The notes below the pieces were generated by a model. The model made no database searches and had not been told where the DNA came from. It saw nothing but the letters and a program-made list of their open reading frames with translations. This document shows, piece after piece, positions 32,380 through 40,762 of a stretch of DNA of 40,762 nucleotides. The position numbers were made by a program, and so were the translations under genes. The DNA comes from CAYONQ01 sp964405375 (GTDB lineage: Bacteria; Planctomycetota; Phycisphaerae; Sedimentisphaerales; Anaerobacaceae), in NCBI GenBank assembly GCA_964405375.1, contig CAYONQ010000016.1:1-40762 (forward strand), in the 5' to 3' direction. Every line of letters begins with the position of its first letter. Position 1 is the stretch's first letter.

Positions 32380-33372
32380 ATGAAACATTACAGAAACGCA
32401 TTTTTTGCGACAATGGTAACTTGCGTAATTCTGACGGTGCTTGTGGGCTGCACTCAGCTGACCGAGGCCACCGAGAAGCCGGCCGCCCGGCCCATAGAAA
32501 TCGTCGAGCAGACAGAAGGTTTCGCCGTTACAGAAGACGGTAAAAAGGTGCTGTTCTATCAGCGCGAGCCGAAATCACTTGATGGAAAGTACACGCGCTG
32601 TCACTACATCCATCCCCTCTACGGTCTTGACGGGCAGGTTCTCACCGAGGATTTCCCATCCGACCATTTGCACCAGCGAGGCGTGTTCTGGGCCTGGCAT
32701 CAATTGCTGGTCGGCGGCAAACCGGTCGGCGACGGCTGGATGCTGGAAAACTTCTCACAGGATGTGGATAGCGTGGAAATCTTGCGAGAAGATTCAAAAT
32801 CCGCCTGCTTGAAGACCCGTGTTTTCTGGAAGTCGCCCAACTGTACCGATGAAAAGGGCCGGGAAAAACCGTTCATCGAGGAGACCACCGTTATTCGTAC
32901 CCATCGCACTGAAGGTGACATTCGCAAGATAGATTTTGAAATCGGCTTATTGGCGCTGGCCGACGATGTGCAAATCGGCGGCTCGGATAACGAGAAGGGC
33001 TACGGCGGTTTTTCGCCGAGGATAAAGACGCCGAAGGGCCTTGTCTTCATCGGCCAGAAAGGCAGGGTTACACCGCAAAATGTGGCCGTAGAGGCAGGGC
33101 CTTATGTGGACTTCTCCGGTGATTTCGACGGCGACGGCAGGGTAAGCGGCATCGCCGTGCTTTGCCATAAGTCCATCCCCGGCTATCCGCGCCCCTGGAT
33201 TTTAAGACGGAGGGCGAGTATGCAGAATCCGGTCTATCCCGGCCGTAACCCTGTTGCGCTGTCCGCCAAAGAGCCGCTGGTTCTGCGTTATCGGCTGATT
33301 ATACATCGCGGCGATGCCGCACAGATAGACCTCGATAAGCTGCAGGCCGAATACAACGCTGAGACCTTTTAA
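32380..33372 (+). CDS. DUF6807 (PmoA-like) lipoprotein
   Basis: From ATG 32380 (AAAGGAG upstream) the product has 330 residues. The signal ends in the lipobox VLVGC. The DUF6807 marks are KVLFYQREPKSLDGKYTRCHYIHPLYGLDG, FPSDHLHQRGVFWAWHQLLVGG, then the end RYRLIIHRGDA. In this family a His-rich face (here HLHQRGVFWAWH) suggests sugar or metal binding; activity has not been settled. It is one of three DUF6807 domains in the cluster and follows an oxidoreductase by 60 bases. Confidence 0.88.
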   Translation: MKHYRNAFFATMVTCVILTVLVGCTQLTEATEKPAARPIEIVEQTEGFAVTEDGKKVLFYQREPKSLDGKYTRCHYIHPLYGLDGQVLTEDFPSDHLHQRGVFWAWHQLLVGGKPVGDGWMLENFSQDVDSVEILREDSKSACLKTRVFWKSPNCTDEKGREKPFIEETTVIRTHRTEGDIRKIDFEIGLLALADDVQIGGSDNEKGYGGFSPRIKTPKGLVFIGQKGRVTPQNVAVEAGPYVDFSGDFDGDGRVSGIAVLCHKSIPGYPRPWILRRRASMQNPVYPGRNPVALSAKEPLVLRYRLIIHRGDAAQIDLDKLQAEYNAETF

Positions 33373-33448
33373 TATTCAACCGTTGTCTGAAACGTCAGTA
33401 AACTAATCTGCCGGTTGTGAACCGGCGTTGCTTTTGAAAGGCGTTAAT

Positions 33449-34744
33449 ATGAAAAGTAAACTAAAATCTTTTGCCGTTGTGCTGGCGATTGTCGTTTGGC
33501 TCGTCTGTGGCGTTACGACAGCCGACACCGAGATTCGTCTTAGCGTTTCAGCGGCGGCTGTTGACCTTATTGATGTCCCCGTTCACGCAGCGATAAAATT
33601 ACCCGAACAGTTCGCTAATATGCCCGTCGAGCAAATCGCCGTAGTTCTAAAACAGCAGAATAGTGACGTCTCGGTGCCGGGCCAGATTGTTATGGAAGAT
33701 GGAAAAGCACAATTGTGGTGGCTACTGCCGTGCGCAAAGAAAGATGTCGTAACCACCTGGGTGGCCAAGCTCAGCCGACGGCAAGAAACCGGCAGCGAAG
33801 GTTTTACTTGGAAGGACACGCTGGCGGACCACCTCGATTTGCTTCTCGATGGTCGCAGGGTAATGCAATATATGTACGCCCGAGACACTTCAACACCAGA
33901 ACGCGCCTTTGAGACCAGCAAGCCGTTTTATAATTTTTTCGATGCCGACGGCCAAAACCTCATAACCAACTGCGACCCGAATTCCCTTTATCCGCACCAT
34001 CGAGGGCTGTTTATCGGCTGGTCGAGGATAGAGTTCGGTGGGAAGGAATATGACTTCTGGGGTATGACCAGGGGCAACACCGCCCAGGTCCATCAGAGAT
34101 TTCTCCGGCAGGCCGCAGGGCCGGTACTGGCAAAATCGAGCGCACTGATTCACTGGGATGATAGCAACGACGGAACAATCATCACTGAGCAGCGGCAGGT
34201 TACGGTATTTCGTCAGCCCGCTCCTGCTATTGCGCTTGTAGAATTCAAGACCCAGTTGAAGGCCGTCGGCGGCGACGTCTTTCTCATTTCGAATAAAGGC
34301 GAGGACGCTCACAAGGCGCCGGAGCACGGCGGCACCCATTACCGCCCGCACAACGATACCGCCACCGGCAGCAAACGCTCCGCCACCTATACCGATAAAG
34401 TCGCCGAAGAGAACAAGGTCAGATACCTGTTTCACAAAGACGGCATCGACCCTCTTAAAGACAAAGACCTGCCGTGGGTGGCGATGTCGCACGGGCTGAA
34501 CAACCGGCATTACAGCGTACTGCATATCAACCATCCCGGCAATCCCAGCCCTACCGTATATTCGGCTTACCGTGACTACGGGCGGTTCGGTGCATACTTC
34601 GAGAAGAAAATCCAGCCCGGCCGGCCACTTACGCTGCGATACTACGTATGGATTGCTGAAAGCAAGATGCCCGCCCGCGGCGAGCTCGCCGCTATGTATC
34701 AGACGCTGATTAACCCCCCTGCTGTTAAGGTATTGACCCAGTAG
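33449..34744 (+). CDS. Secreted DUF6807 (PmoA-like) protein with N-terminal beta domain
   Basis: From ATG 33449 (GAAAGG upstream; a TTG at 33428 is the alternative) the protein has 431 residues. A plain signal peptide ending near VTTA is followed by an additional 100-residue beta-rich part and then DUF6807 from about 125: LDLLLDGRRVMQYMYARD, FYNFFDADGQNLITNCDPNSLYPHHRGLFIGW and HDYGRFGAYF-like FGAYFEKKIQPGRPLTLRYYVWI. The His-His pair in the PHHRG word matches the other two copies. It is the longest of the three. Role as for the neighbour, not known in detail. Confidence 0.86.
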   Translation: MKSKLKSFAVVLAIVVWLVCGVTTADTEIRLSVSAAAVDLIDVPVHAAIKLPEQFANMPVEQIAVVLKQQNSDVSVPGQIVMEDGKAQLWWLLPCAKKDVVTTWVAKLSRRQETGSEGFTWKDTLADHLDLLLDGRRVMQYMYARDTSTPERAFETSKPFYNFFDADGQNLITNCDPNSLYPHHRGLFIGWSRIEFGGKEYDFWGMTRGNTAQVHQRFLRQAAGPVLAKSSALIHWDDSNDGTIITEQRQVTVFRQPAPAIALVEFKTQLKAVGGDVFLISNKGEDAHKAPEHGGTHYRPHNDTATGSKRSATYTDKVAEENKVRYLFHKDGIDPLKDKDLPWVAMSHGLNNRHYSVLHINHPGNPSPTVYSAYRDYGRFGAYFEKKIQPGRPLTLRYYVWIAESKMPARGELAAMYQTLINPPAVKVLTQ

Positions 34745-34785
34745 AGGGAACGGTTGCTTGGAGAGGTCGAAAAACAATTTTTGGC

Positions 34786-34814
34786 TTGCATTTTGTCCTT
34801 GCAGCCACTATATT
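34786..34814 (+). promoter_or_regulatory. Putative promoter of the last oxidoreductase gene
   Basis: TTGCAT (34786-34791) and TATATT (34809-34814) are 17 bases apart, about 145 bases before the start codon. Confidence 0.35.
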
Positions 34815-34903
34815 ATCCTCTCGGAGAAACTTAGTACTACAGCGCCATTTTATTAAGGCCTGTAAGGTTCTGTTATATAAACCGTAGACAGAATACAGAA
34901 AAA

Positions 34904-34930
34904 CTTCTGAATTCTGACTTCTGAATTCTG
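34904..34930. repeat. Direct repeat CTTCTGAATTCTG, two copies
   Basis: CTTCTGAATTCTG occurs at 34904-34916 and 34918-34930, one base apart. It is the complementary-strand relative of the AGAAGACAGA words at 6919-6954. Confidence 0.6.
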
Positions 34931-34957
34931 TCTTCTATTTTGGAAGGAGTTAAAATT

Positions 34958-36331
34958 ATGGAACGTATGAACAGACGGCGTTTTTTAGCCAAATCTATTC
35001 GTGGAGCGGCAGGCATATCGCTTGGTATGACGGCTTTTCCGGTCTCTCGCCGGGTGCTCGGTGCCAACAATAAGGTGGTGCTGGCCATAATCGGCGCCGG
35101 CAATTACGGCCATAAGGTCATCACCAGCATGGCAAAGCTCGACGGCGTCGAGGTCAAATACGTCTGCGACGTCGACGACAGGCGCGGCGTTGGCACAATG
35201 CACGAGCTGGAGAAAATCCAGGGCTACATCCCGAAGCGAGTCGTCGATATGCGAGAGGTCCTTGATGACAAGGATGTCGATGCTGTGCATATCGCAACGC
35301 CCGAGCACTGGCACGCACTGGCGACCGTCTGGGCCTGCCAGGCCGAAAAGGATGTCTACGTCGAAAAGAACATCTCGCTGACTATCTGGGAGAGCCGAAA
35401 AATGGTCGAGGCCGCTAAAAAGTACAACCGAATCGTTCAGTGCGGCACACAGAACCGAAGCTCCGCCTACGGCTACACTGCACGCGACTACATCAAAAGC
35501 GGCAAGCTCGGAAAGGTCCTGCTCGTGAAGGTCTATAACCTGCTGCGGGAGGCCGGCAAGTGGAACGTGCCGCCCGACAGCCCCGTACCGCCGGAGCTTG
35601 ACTGGGACAGATGGCTCGGCCCGGCGGCCGAACGGCCATACAACGCATACGTCCACAAGCGATGGGCGAAGTGCTGGGAATACGGTACCGGTGAGATGGG
35701 ACACAGTGCCGTCCACCAGCTTGATTTCGCCCGGCTGGTCCTCGGAGACCCGCCGCATCCGAAGTCCGCTTATTGTGCCGGCGGACGATTCCTTTATGAC
35801 GACAACCGTGACACCCCGGACCTGGAGGTCGTAACTTACGACTACGGAGACTTCGTTATGACTATGGAGCTCACCGACTTCACAAATTACTTCTGGAAGT
35901 CAGGGCCCGATGTGCGGTTCGCCGACAAGTTCCCGGATTGGCCGAGAAACGCAACGAGAATCGAAATCTACGGAACAGACCAGATGATGCTCGTCGGCAG
36001 AATGGGCGGTGGCTGGCAGGCCTTCGAAAGAAAGAGAAAAGGCAATGAGACTATCGCTGAGTCAGTCGCTTCCGAGCACGGCCGGTACCCGAACGAAATG
36101 CACGAGGCGAACTTCATCGACTGTATCCGCTCGCGGAAGACCGCCAACGGCGACATCGAGAACGGCCACTACAGCGCTACGCTCGTGCATATGGCCAACC
36201 TCGCCACCCGTCTCGGCAATAAGCAGCTTCTCTTTGACGCAAAGACCGAGACCTTCACGAACTGCGACGACGCCAACAAGCTGTTAAAGCCGGCCTATCG
36301 AAAGAACTACCGCATCCCCGAACAGGTCTAA
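34958..36331 (+). CDS. Tat-exported Gfo/Idh/MocA oxidoreductase with EKN in place of EKP
   Basis: From ATG 34958 (GGAAGGAG upstream) the protein has 457 residues. The Tat signal is MNRRRFLAKSIRGAAGISLGM. The NAD(P) part is VVLAIIGAGNYGHKVI with DVDAVHIATPEHWHALATVWACQAEKDVYVEKNIS. The usual Pro after the catalytic Glu-Lys is Asn here. The His block is YGTGEMGHSAVHQLDFARLVLG. It resembles the gene at 29749 along its full length, so the two probably arose by duplication. It ends the cluster; a strong terminator follows 40 bases downstream. It should oxidise a glycoside at the cell surface, with a substrate different from that of its sister enzyme. Confidence 0.92.
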   Translation: MERMNRRRFLAKSIRGAAGISLGMTAFPVSRRVLGANNKVVLAIIGAGNYGHKVITSMAKLDGVEVKYVCDVDDRRGVGTMHELEKIQGYIPKRVVDMREVLDDKDVDAVHIATPEHWHALATVWACQAEKDVYVEKNISLTIWESRKMVEAAKKYNRIVQCGTQNRSSAYGYTARDYIKSGKLGKVLLVKVYNLLREAGKWNVPPDSPVPPELDWDRWLGPAAERPYNAYVHKRWAKCWEYGTGEMGHSAVHQLDFARLVLGDPPHPKSAYCAGGRFLYDDNRDTPDLEVVTYDYGDFVMTMELTDFTNYFWKSGPDVRFADKFPDWPRNATRIEIYGTDQMMLVGRMGGGWQAFERKRKGNETIAESVASEHGRYPNEMHEANFIDCIRSRKTANGDIENGHYSATLVHMANLATRLGNKQLLFDAKTETFTNCDDANKLLKPAYRKNYRIPEQV

Positions 36332-36370
36332 GCGCAGATTGTCTATTGACTGGTGTGTTTTTGCATTTAA

Positions 36371-36394
36371 CCCCCGGCTCACCGGGGGTTTTTT
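36371..36394 (+). terminator. Intrinsic terminator closing the sugar cluster
   Basis: CCCCCGG, loop CTCA, CCGGGGG, then six T bases: a textbook Rho-independent terminator. Confidence 0.93.
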
Positions 36395-36505
36395 GTATAT
36401 TTGGTGTTGTTCGCTGTGTTTGCCTCAACGCCGCAGAGGTTTTTCTTGTCCCTTGTTCTGAATCGGCTTATAATCCTTTTTGTTTAAACCGTCAGGAGAA
36501 AGGTT

Positions 36506-39500
36506 ATGGCCGTTCCCGAACGGGTTTTACAGCTTATCGAGACATTCGACAGAAATATCGAGGCCTACAAAGACCAGCGATACAACGAGACCCAGCTTCG
36601 CCGAGAATTCATAGACCCGCTTTTTGAGGCGCTCGGCTGGGATGTAAACAATAAAAGTGGTTACGCCCCCGCTTACAAGGAAGTCATACACGAAGATGCA
36701 ATAAAAATCGGAACCGCTACCAAAGCCCCCGATTACAGCTTCCGCATCGGAGGTGTCCGCAAATTCTTTCTCGAAGCCAAAAAACCGTCCATTGACATCA
36801 AAGAAGACATCCATCCAGCTTATCAGCTCCGCCGGTACGCTTGGAGCGCAAAGCTGCCGCTGTCAATCCTTACCGATTTTGAAGAACTCGCCGTCTATGA
36901 CTGCCAGGCCCGTCCGAAGCACACCGACAAAGCAGCTACTGCACGCATTAAGTACTATACCTACAAAGACTACACTGACTATTGGGACGAAATCGCAAAC
37001 ATCTTCTCCAAAGAAGCGATTCTCAAGGGCTCCTTCGATAAATTCGCCACTGCCGCCAAAGCCAAACGTGGAACGACCACCGTCGATACTGAGTTTCTCG
37101 CCGAAATCGAATCTTGGCGAGCTATGCTTGCCAGAATTATTACACTGCGAAATAGAACCCTCTCTAAACACGAGATAAACTTCGCCGTCCAGCGAACCAT
37201 CGACAGAATCCTGTTCCTGCGGATGTGCGAGGATAGAGGCATCGAGCAATATGGCCAACTGCTTGCACTGGCCAACGGCAGCACTATCTACCAACGACTG
37301 TGCCGCGTTTTTGAACGGGCCGATGATAAATACAATTCCGGCCTGTTCCATTTCCGTTACGAGAAAGGCAGGCCGGACCCGGATGAGCTTACTTTAGAGC
37401 TTGTCGTCGATGACGACCCGCTAAAATGGATTTTCCGAAAGCTCTACTACCCCCAAAGTCCTTATGAATTTTCAGTCCTGCCCGCCGAAATCCTCGGCAA
37501 CGTCTATGAGCAATTTTTAGGCAAGGTAATCCGCATAACCCCAGGCCACAGGGCGATTGTTGAGGAAAAACCAGAAGTTAAAAAAGCAGGCGGCATTTAT
37601 TACACTCCCGCTTACATCGTCGATTACATCGTAAAAAACACCGTCGCAAAACTCCTCAACAACTCCGCCTGTCATTCTGAGCGAAGCGAAGAATCTCATT
37701 CTTCAATCGTAAATCGTAAATTGAAAATGGTAAATCAAAAACTCTTAACCCCCAAGCAAGTCTCAAACCTGCGCATCCTTGACCCCGCCTGCGGCTCCGG
37801 CTCATTCCTTATCGGCGCATACACGTATCTGCTCAATTACCATCGCGACTTCTACGTTGACAATGACCCGGCCAAACACAGAAACAAGATTTATCAAGGC
37901 CGAGGCGGCCAGTGGTTCCTTACCATCGCCGAGAAAAAAAGAATCCTCTTAAACAACATATTCGGCGTCGATATCGACTCACAGGCCGTCGAGGTAACAA
38001 AACTCGGCCTGCTCTTAAAAGTCCTCGAAGGCGAATCCCAGGAGACCGTTGAAAATCAAATGCACCTCTTCCGCCAGCGCGCCTTACCCGATTTGGCAAA
38101 CAATATAAAGTGCGGAAACTCACTCATCGGCCCCGACTTCTTTGAAACCACTGTCATTCCGAGCGAAGCCGAGGAATCTATTAAAAACGGCCATTCCAGC
38201 GAAAGCAGGAATCTCGATGAACTCCACGCTAAAATAAACCCCTTCGACTGGAAAAAAGAATTCCCACAAATCTTCAACCGCAAAAACCCCGGCTTCGACG
38301 CAATAATCGGAAACCCACCATACCTTGCATTTTACTCGAAGCAATCAGTCAAGAAGGAATATGAGGCTGAGTACAAATATCTAATGGATCACTCCGAGTT
38401 CCTCAAAGAGTTTCCAACTCGTCGAATTAACTCCGTAATGTACTTTCTGAAACGCGGCATCGATCTGTTGTGTGTTAGGGGTTTACTTGGCCTCATCATC
38501 GACATGAGTGTACACGAGGACGGCTACCGAGGTATCAGGAAATTCACTTTCGAGCAGACCCATCCCCTAAAAATAATACCCTACGTGTCTGCTTTTGGCA
38601 AAGTGAGCAGTAGCCAGACTGTTCTCATAACCTCCAAGGAACCATCTACCGACTTATATCGACCAACCGAGATTATTGATGGCGTTGACTTCTCCAAGCT
38701 CTACAGTGTGACACGCGCCCAACTAATCTCAGAAAGTAACTATAATTTCCAATACAACCCCCTTTCTCCACTGCTCGAAAAAGTCGAGCGCGTACCTAAT
38801 GACTTATTGAAAAATATATCGACCACTTCTCGCGGAATGGTTATCTCAAAAGACTTTATCCTCGCAAAACCCAATCACCCTGATGCTCATAAGTGTGTGT
38901 TTGGCACAAATATTTCTCGGTACTCCTTGCTATACCCTACTCAGGAACAAATCAGTGGCCTCAGAAGGAGGGGACCGTTCGTCATTCACTCGAAAAGCTT
39001 TGAGGAAAAGATTAATCTCCAATTCAAGAAACAGGGACGAAATACAATTAACGTTATTGGAAGAAAAGACCGCTTTCTCGAACCAAAGCTTTTTGTCAGA
39101 TATACACCCACACATGCTCGAATTGAAGCAGTCTATGATGACAAACGCTATTTTTCAGACCATACGCTTTCTCTGGTAAATTCAGTTCAAAATTATGATA
39201 TGAAGTACGTCCTTGGTATTCTCAATTCCAAGTTGATGGGATTTTATGCACTTAATCGAAGACTGATCAAAGCAGAAGCCGGCAAGATTCCGCAATTTCC
39301 CACCCTGAAGCTTGCAAGAATACCCATCCGCACAATTGATTTTAAAAATCTTGCTGAGAAAACCAAACATGACAAAATGGTAAAACTTGTTGACCGGATG
39401 TTGGATTTGCACAAAAAGCTGGCAAAAGCAAAAATCCCAGCCGACAAAACCCGTCTCCAGCGCCAAATCTCCGCCACCGATAGCCGAATCGACCGGCTCG

Positions 39501-39556
39501 TCTATCAACTCTACAACCTAACTGAAGAAGAAATAAAAATCGTCGAGGGAAAATAG
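36506..39556 (+). CDS. Type IIG (Eco57I-like) restriction-modification enzyme
   Basis: The 1016-residue single chain combines nuclease, methylase and target recognition. The N-terminal PD-(D/E)xK nuclease shows APDYSFRIGG then FFLEAKKPS (Pro75-Asp76, Glu90, Lys92). The N6-adenine methylase has motif I DPACGSGSF (426-434) and motif IV GNPPY (602-606). The recognition part follows, ending in a helical DNA-specificity spacer near 940-1000 (KMVKLVDRMLDLHKKLAKAK). Two inserts are odd: residues 389-397 (CHSERSEES) plus about 15 more, and 549-570 (VIPSEAEES, HSSESRNL) are translated palindromic repeats, in frame and between motifs. The enzyme would cut foreign DNA and protect its own. A HEPN gene follows by 34 bases. 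Confidence 0.92.
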   Translation: MAVPERVLQLIETFDRNIEAYKDQRYNETQLRREFIDPLFEALGWDVNNKSGYAPAYKEVIHEDAIKIGTATKAPDYSFRIGGVRKFFLEAKKPSIDIKEDIHPAYQLRRYAWSAKLPLSILTDFEELAVYDCQARPKHTDKAATARIKYYTYKDYTDYWDEIANIFSKEAILKGSFDKFATAAKAKRGTTTVDTEFLAEIESWRAMLARIITLRNRTLSKHEINFAVQRTIDRILFLRMCEDRGIEQYGQLLALANGSTIYQRLCRVFERADDKYNSGLFHFRYEKGRPDPDELTLELVVDDDPLKWIFRKLYYPQSPYEFSVLPAEILGNVYEQFLGKVIRITPGHRAIVEEKPEVKKAGGIYYTPAYIVDYIVKNTVAKLLNNSACHSERSEESHSSIVNRKLKMVNQKLLTPKQVSNLRILDPACGSGSFLIGAYTYLLNYHRDFYVDNDPAKHRNKIYQGRGGQWFLTIAEKKRILLNNIFGVDIDSQAVEVTKLGLLLKVLEGESQETVENQMHLFRQRALPDLANNIKCGNSLIGPDFFETTVIPSEAEESIKNGHSSESRNLDELHAKINPFDWKKEFPQIFNRKNPGFDAIIGNPPYLAFYSKQSVKKEYEAEYKYLMDHSEFLKEFPTRRINSVMYFLKRGIDLLCVRGLLGLIIDMSVHEDGYRGIRKFTFEQTHPLKIIPYVSAFGKVSSSQTVLITSKEPSTDLYRPTEIIDGVDFSKLYSVTRAQLISESNYNFQYNPLSPLLEKVERVPNDLLKNISTTSRGMVISKDFILAKPNHPDAHKCVFGTNISRYSLLYPTQEQISGLRRRGPFVIHSKSFEEKINLQFKKQGRNTINVIGRKDRFLEPKLFVRYTPTHARIEAVYDDKRYFSDHTLSLVNSVQNYDMKYVLGILNSKLMGFYALNRRLIKAEAGKIPQFPTLKLARIPIRTIDFKNLAEKTKHDKMVKLVDRMLDLHKKLAKAKIPADKTRLQRQISATDSRIDRLVYQLYNLTEEEIKIVEGK
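37670..37696 (+). repeat. REP-like element inside the restriction gene, copy 1
   Basis: TGTCATTCTGAGCGAAGCGA and the following AGAATCT match the common dispersed repeat and translate as CHSERSEES in frame. An A/T-rich tail with ATCGTAAATCGTAAATTG follows to about 37745 and appears to belong to the insertion. Confidence 0.85.
38152..38214 (+). repeat. REP-like elements inside the restriction gene, copy 2 (two abutting units)
   Basis: TGTCATTCCGAGCGAAGCCG with GAGGAATCT (38152-38179) is followed by ATTCCAGCGAAAGCAGGAAT (38192-38211), itself a palindromic unit. Both stay in frame and sit just before the NPPY motif. Confidence 0.8.
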
Positions 39557-39590
39557 TATTAGCGTGATTCTCGTTTTTAGGGGCTGAGCA

Positions 39591-40328
39591 GTGAAATCAA
39601 TCTTAAAAGAAATTCGTCAGGCGTTCGAAGAAAATGTCAGTGCTGTTTATAAGTTGACGGAATTTGACGAAATAATTCAAACATTCTGTATAACAGCTCT
39701 TCAGAGGGTAGACAAATTCCTTGAAAAGCGAGATCTAAGCAACCATCCCTCATGTAGTGTAAAGAGAGAATTGCAACAGATAGAAAAGATTCGTGCACAT
39801 GAGTCGTTACGTCCTCACTATCAGGTAATGTTAAACCAATGCGTCGTTCTATTGGTTTCTTATTTCAGCTCGGCAATTGAAGATTTATTTCGAGAGGCAT
39901 TAAATAATAAGATAAAAAACAAAGACCTTAAAAAGCTGGAAAAAGAAGAAATAAAAGTTACTGTTGGTCAACTTGTTTCAGATTCAGATGTCGTCGATTT
40001 ATTTCTATCAAAAAAGAATATAAGTTTTCAGGACATGCAAAGCATAGCAAAGGCATTCAACGACTACCTTGAGTTTGAACCCGCCAAAAGTAAAGATGTT
40101 AACAATATTATCCTAGCCCAAGCATGTCGCCATGCCCTTGTTCATTCGGGAGGTATTGTCAAAGATAAGATTATTAAACAGGTTTCAAATGCAACCCCAA
40201 GAGAAGTAAAACAAAACCTAGCCTTAAATCAAAGACTTTTGTTCACCACCGACGAAATCAGAACAATAGGAACGAGTATGACTAACTGCCTCGATAATCT
40301 TATTAAAGGTGTGAGTAAGAAGCTGTAG
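39591..40328 (+). CDS. HEPN-like protein beside the restriction gene
   Basis: The 245-residue protein starts at GTG 39591 with AGGGG upstream. It is mostly helical, with FEENVSAVYKLTEFDEII early, VVLLVSYFSSAIEDLFREAL in the middle and ACRHALVHSGG at about 178-188. Arg180-x4-His185 is the R-x(4-6)-H signature of HEPN ribonucleases, which act in abortive infection and toxin systems; the general pattern fits the RiboL-PSP-HEPN/MAE_28990 type. It follows the restriction enzyme by 34 bases and is probably cotranscribed. It may be a second line of defence that acts when restriction fails; this is inference. No nucleotidyltransferase partner is next to it. Confidence 0.72.
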   Translation: MKSILKEIRQAFEENVSAVYKLTEFDEIIQTFCITALQRVDKFLEKRDLSNHPSCSVKRELQQIEKIRAHESLRPHYQVMLNQCVVLLVSYFSSAIEDLFREALNNKIKNKDLKKLEKEEIKVTVGQLVSDSDVVDLFLSKKNISFQDMQSIAKAFNDYLEFEPAKSKDVNNIILAQACRHALVHSGGIVKDKIIKQVSNATPREVKQNLALNQRLLFTTDEIRTIGTSMTNCLDNLIKGVSKKL

Positions 40329-40762
40329 CTCAAGACCTTGTCTCTCCGTACTTCTTTACTTCTTGCTACACACTACCCAAAACCACAAATTCTTTCAACC
40401 AAATATCGAAGCTCCGCCTTCGGCGAACTATCCCCAAACTCCCAACCCTCAACTCAAAACCCTGTACCCGCGAAGGCAGGTATCCAGTCTCCTTTTCCAA
40501 ATAATCAATCATCATTTATCAATAATCAACTACAAAAGCCGGCTTCACACCGGCCAACAAAGTTGGCCGCCGGACAAAGGCTTTGAACTGAACGCAGAAG
40601 CTTGCTTTGAGTACTGTTTAAGACTTTGGACGGCCAGGCCGTTTGAAAAACGCCTCCGGTGAAGCCGATTCCCTCTGCGGCCAATCTTTTTGTGCCTTTT
40701 CGTGGCCTAAAAAATCCTGTCATCCTGTCCAAAAGTCTCTGCGCTCTCTGCGAACTCCGCGG
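40329..40762. other. Right-hand intergenic region with hairpins, no supported gene
   Basis: No gene is supported. A perfect 8-bp hairpin CGGCCAAC, AAA, GTTGGCCG lies at 40551-40569, next to GCCGG/CCGGC. Further right, repeats of C- and G-rich words end the window. The frames open here are short and repeat-derived. Confidence 0.55.

Noticed and set aside
40338..40732. Short frames at the right edge
   Set aside because: They translate repeat and hairpin DNA and have no start signals.
1..40762. Amber (TAG) reassigned as a sense codon, suggested by two in-frame TAGs
   Set aside because: Several intact genes, such as TPM, lemA, the TPR gene and the charged secreted protein, end at TAG at the expected place.

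Overview
The window looks like a piece of a planctomycete-type chromosome, most likely from the Phycisphaerae or a related PVC lineage; this is inferred from gene content, not from a marker gene. The signs are many Tat-exported Gfo/Idh/MocA oxidoreductases, DUF1080 and DUF6807 (PmoA-like) proteins, a large prepilin-type protein, a stand-alone terminase-like protein, and intergenic spaces full of short palindromic and simple repeats. Most genes have clear Shine-Dalgarno sites. I found no tRNA, rRNA or CRISPR array.

0-10 kb: typA/bipA (GTPase), a decayed fragment of an ENVGW-type surface protein, a DUF2892 membrane protein, a carbohydrate-binding-like protein, a ParA ATPase fused to a glycogen-binding (CBM48/AMPK1-like) domain, then a run of + strand genes: nucleotidyltransferase-fold protein (interrupted by an in-frame TAG), TPM-domain protein, LemA, a charged secreted protein and a small lipoprotein. 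A PfkB/ribokinase-family kinase lies on the - strand.

10-17 kb: an accessory-looking stretch. It opens with a tandem array of nineteen 21-bp units, many with a dyad centre, followed by an intrinsic terminator. Then come a TPR protein and a set of membrane or unknown proteins, including a DUF6804 gene and a broken second copy of it. It ends with a strongly folded non-coding segment, a 55-residue membrane protein with its own terminator, and a 179-bp MITE-like element with perfect 16-bp terminal inverted repeats.

17-24 kb: a secreted pectate-lyase-like protein with calcium-binding repeats, a toxin-antitoxin pair (XRE plus Panacea/DUF4065 antitoxin, RelE-like toxin) behind a consensus sigma-70 promoter and a perfect palindrome, a terminase large-subunit homologue without other phage genes, cysteine synthase and a pseudopilin.

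24-36 kb: a divergent sugar-catabolism cluster. The - strand carries DUF1080 and an exported Gfo/Idh/MocA-DUF6807 fusion; the + strand carries a TIM-barrel sugar isomerase/epimerase, a UroD-family protein, three Gfo/Idh/MocA oxidoreductases and two DUF6807 proteins. Together these fit redox-assisted (3-keto-sugar) breakdown of glycosides outside the cytoplasm. A textbook terminator closes the cluster.

36-40 kb: a defence locus, a single-chain type IIG (Eco57I-like) restriction-modification enzyme carrying in-frame copies of palindromic repeat DNA, followed by a HEPN-like protein.
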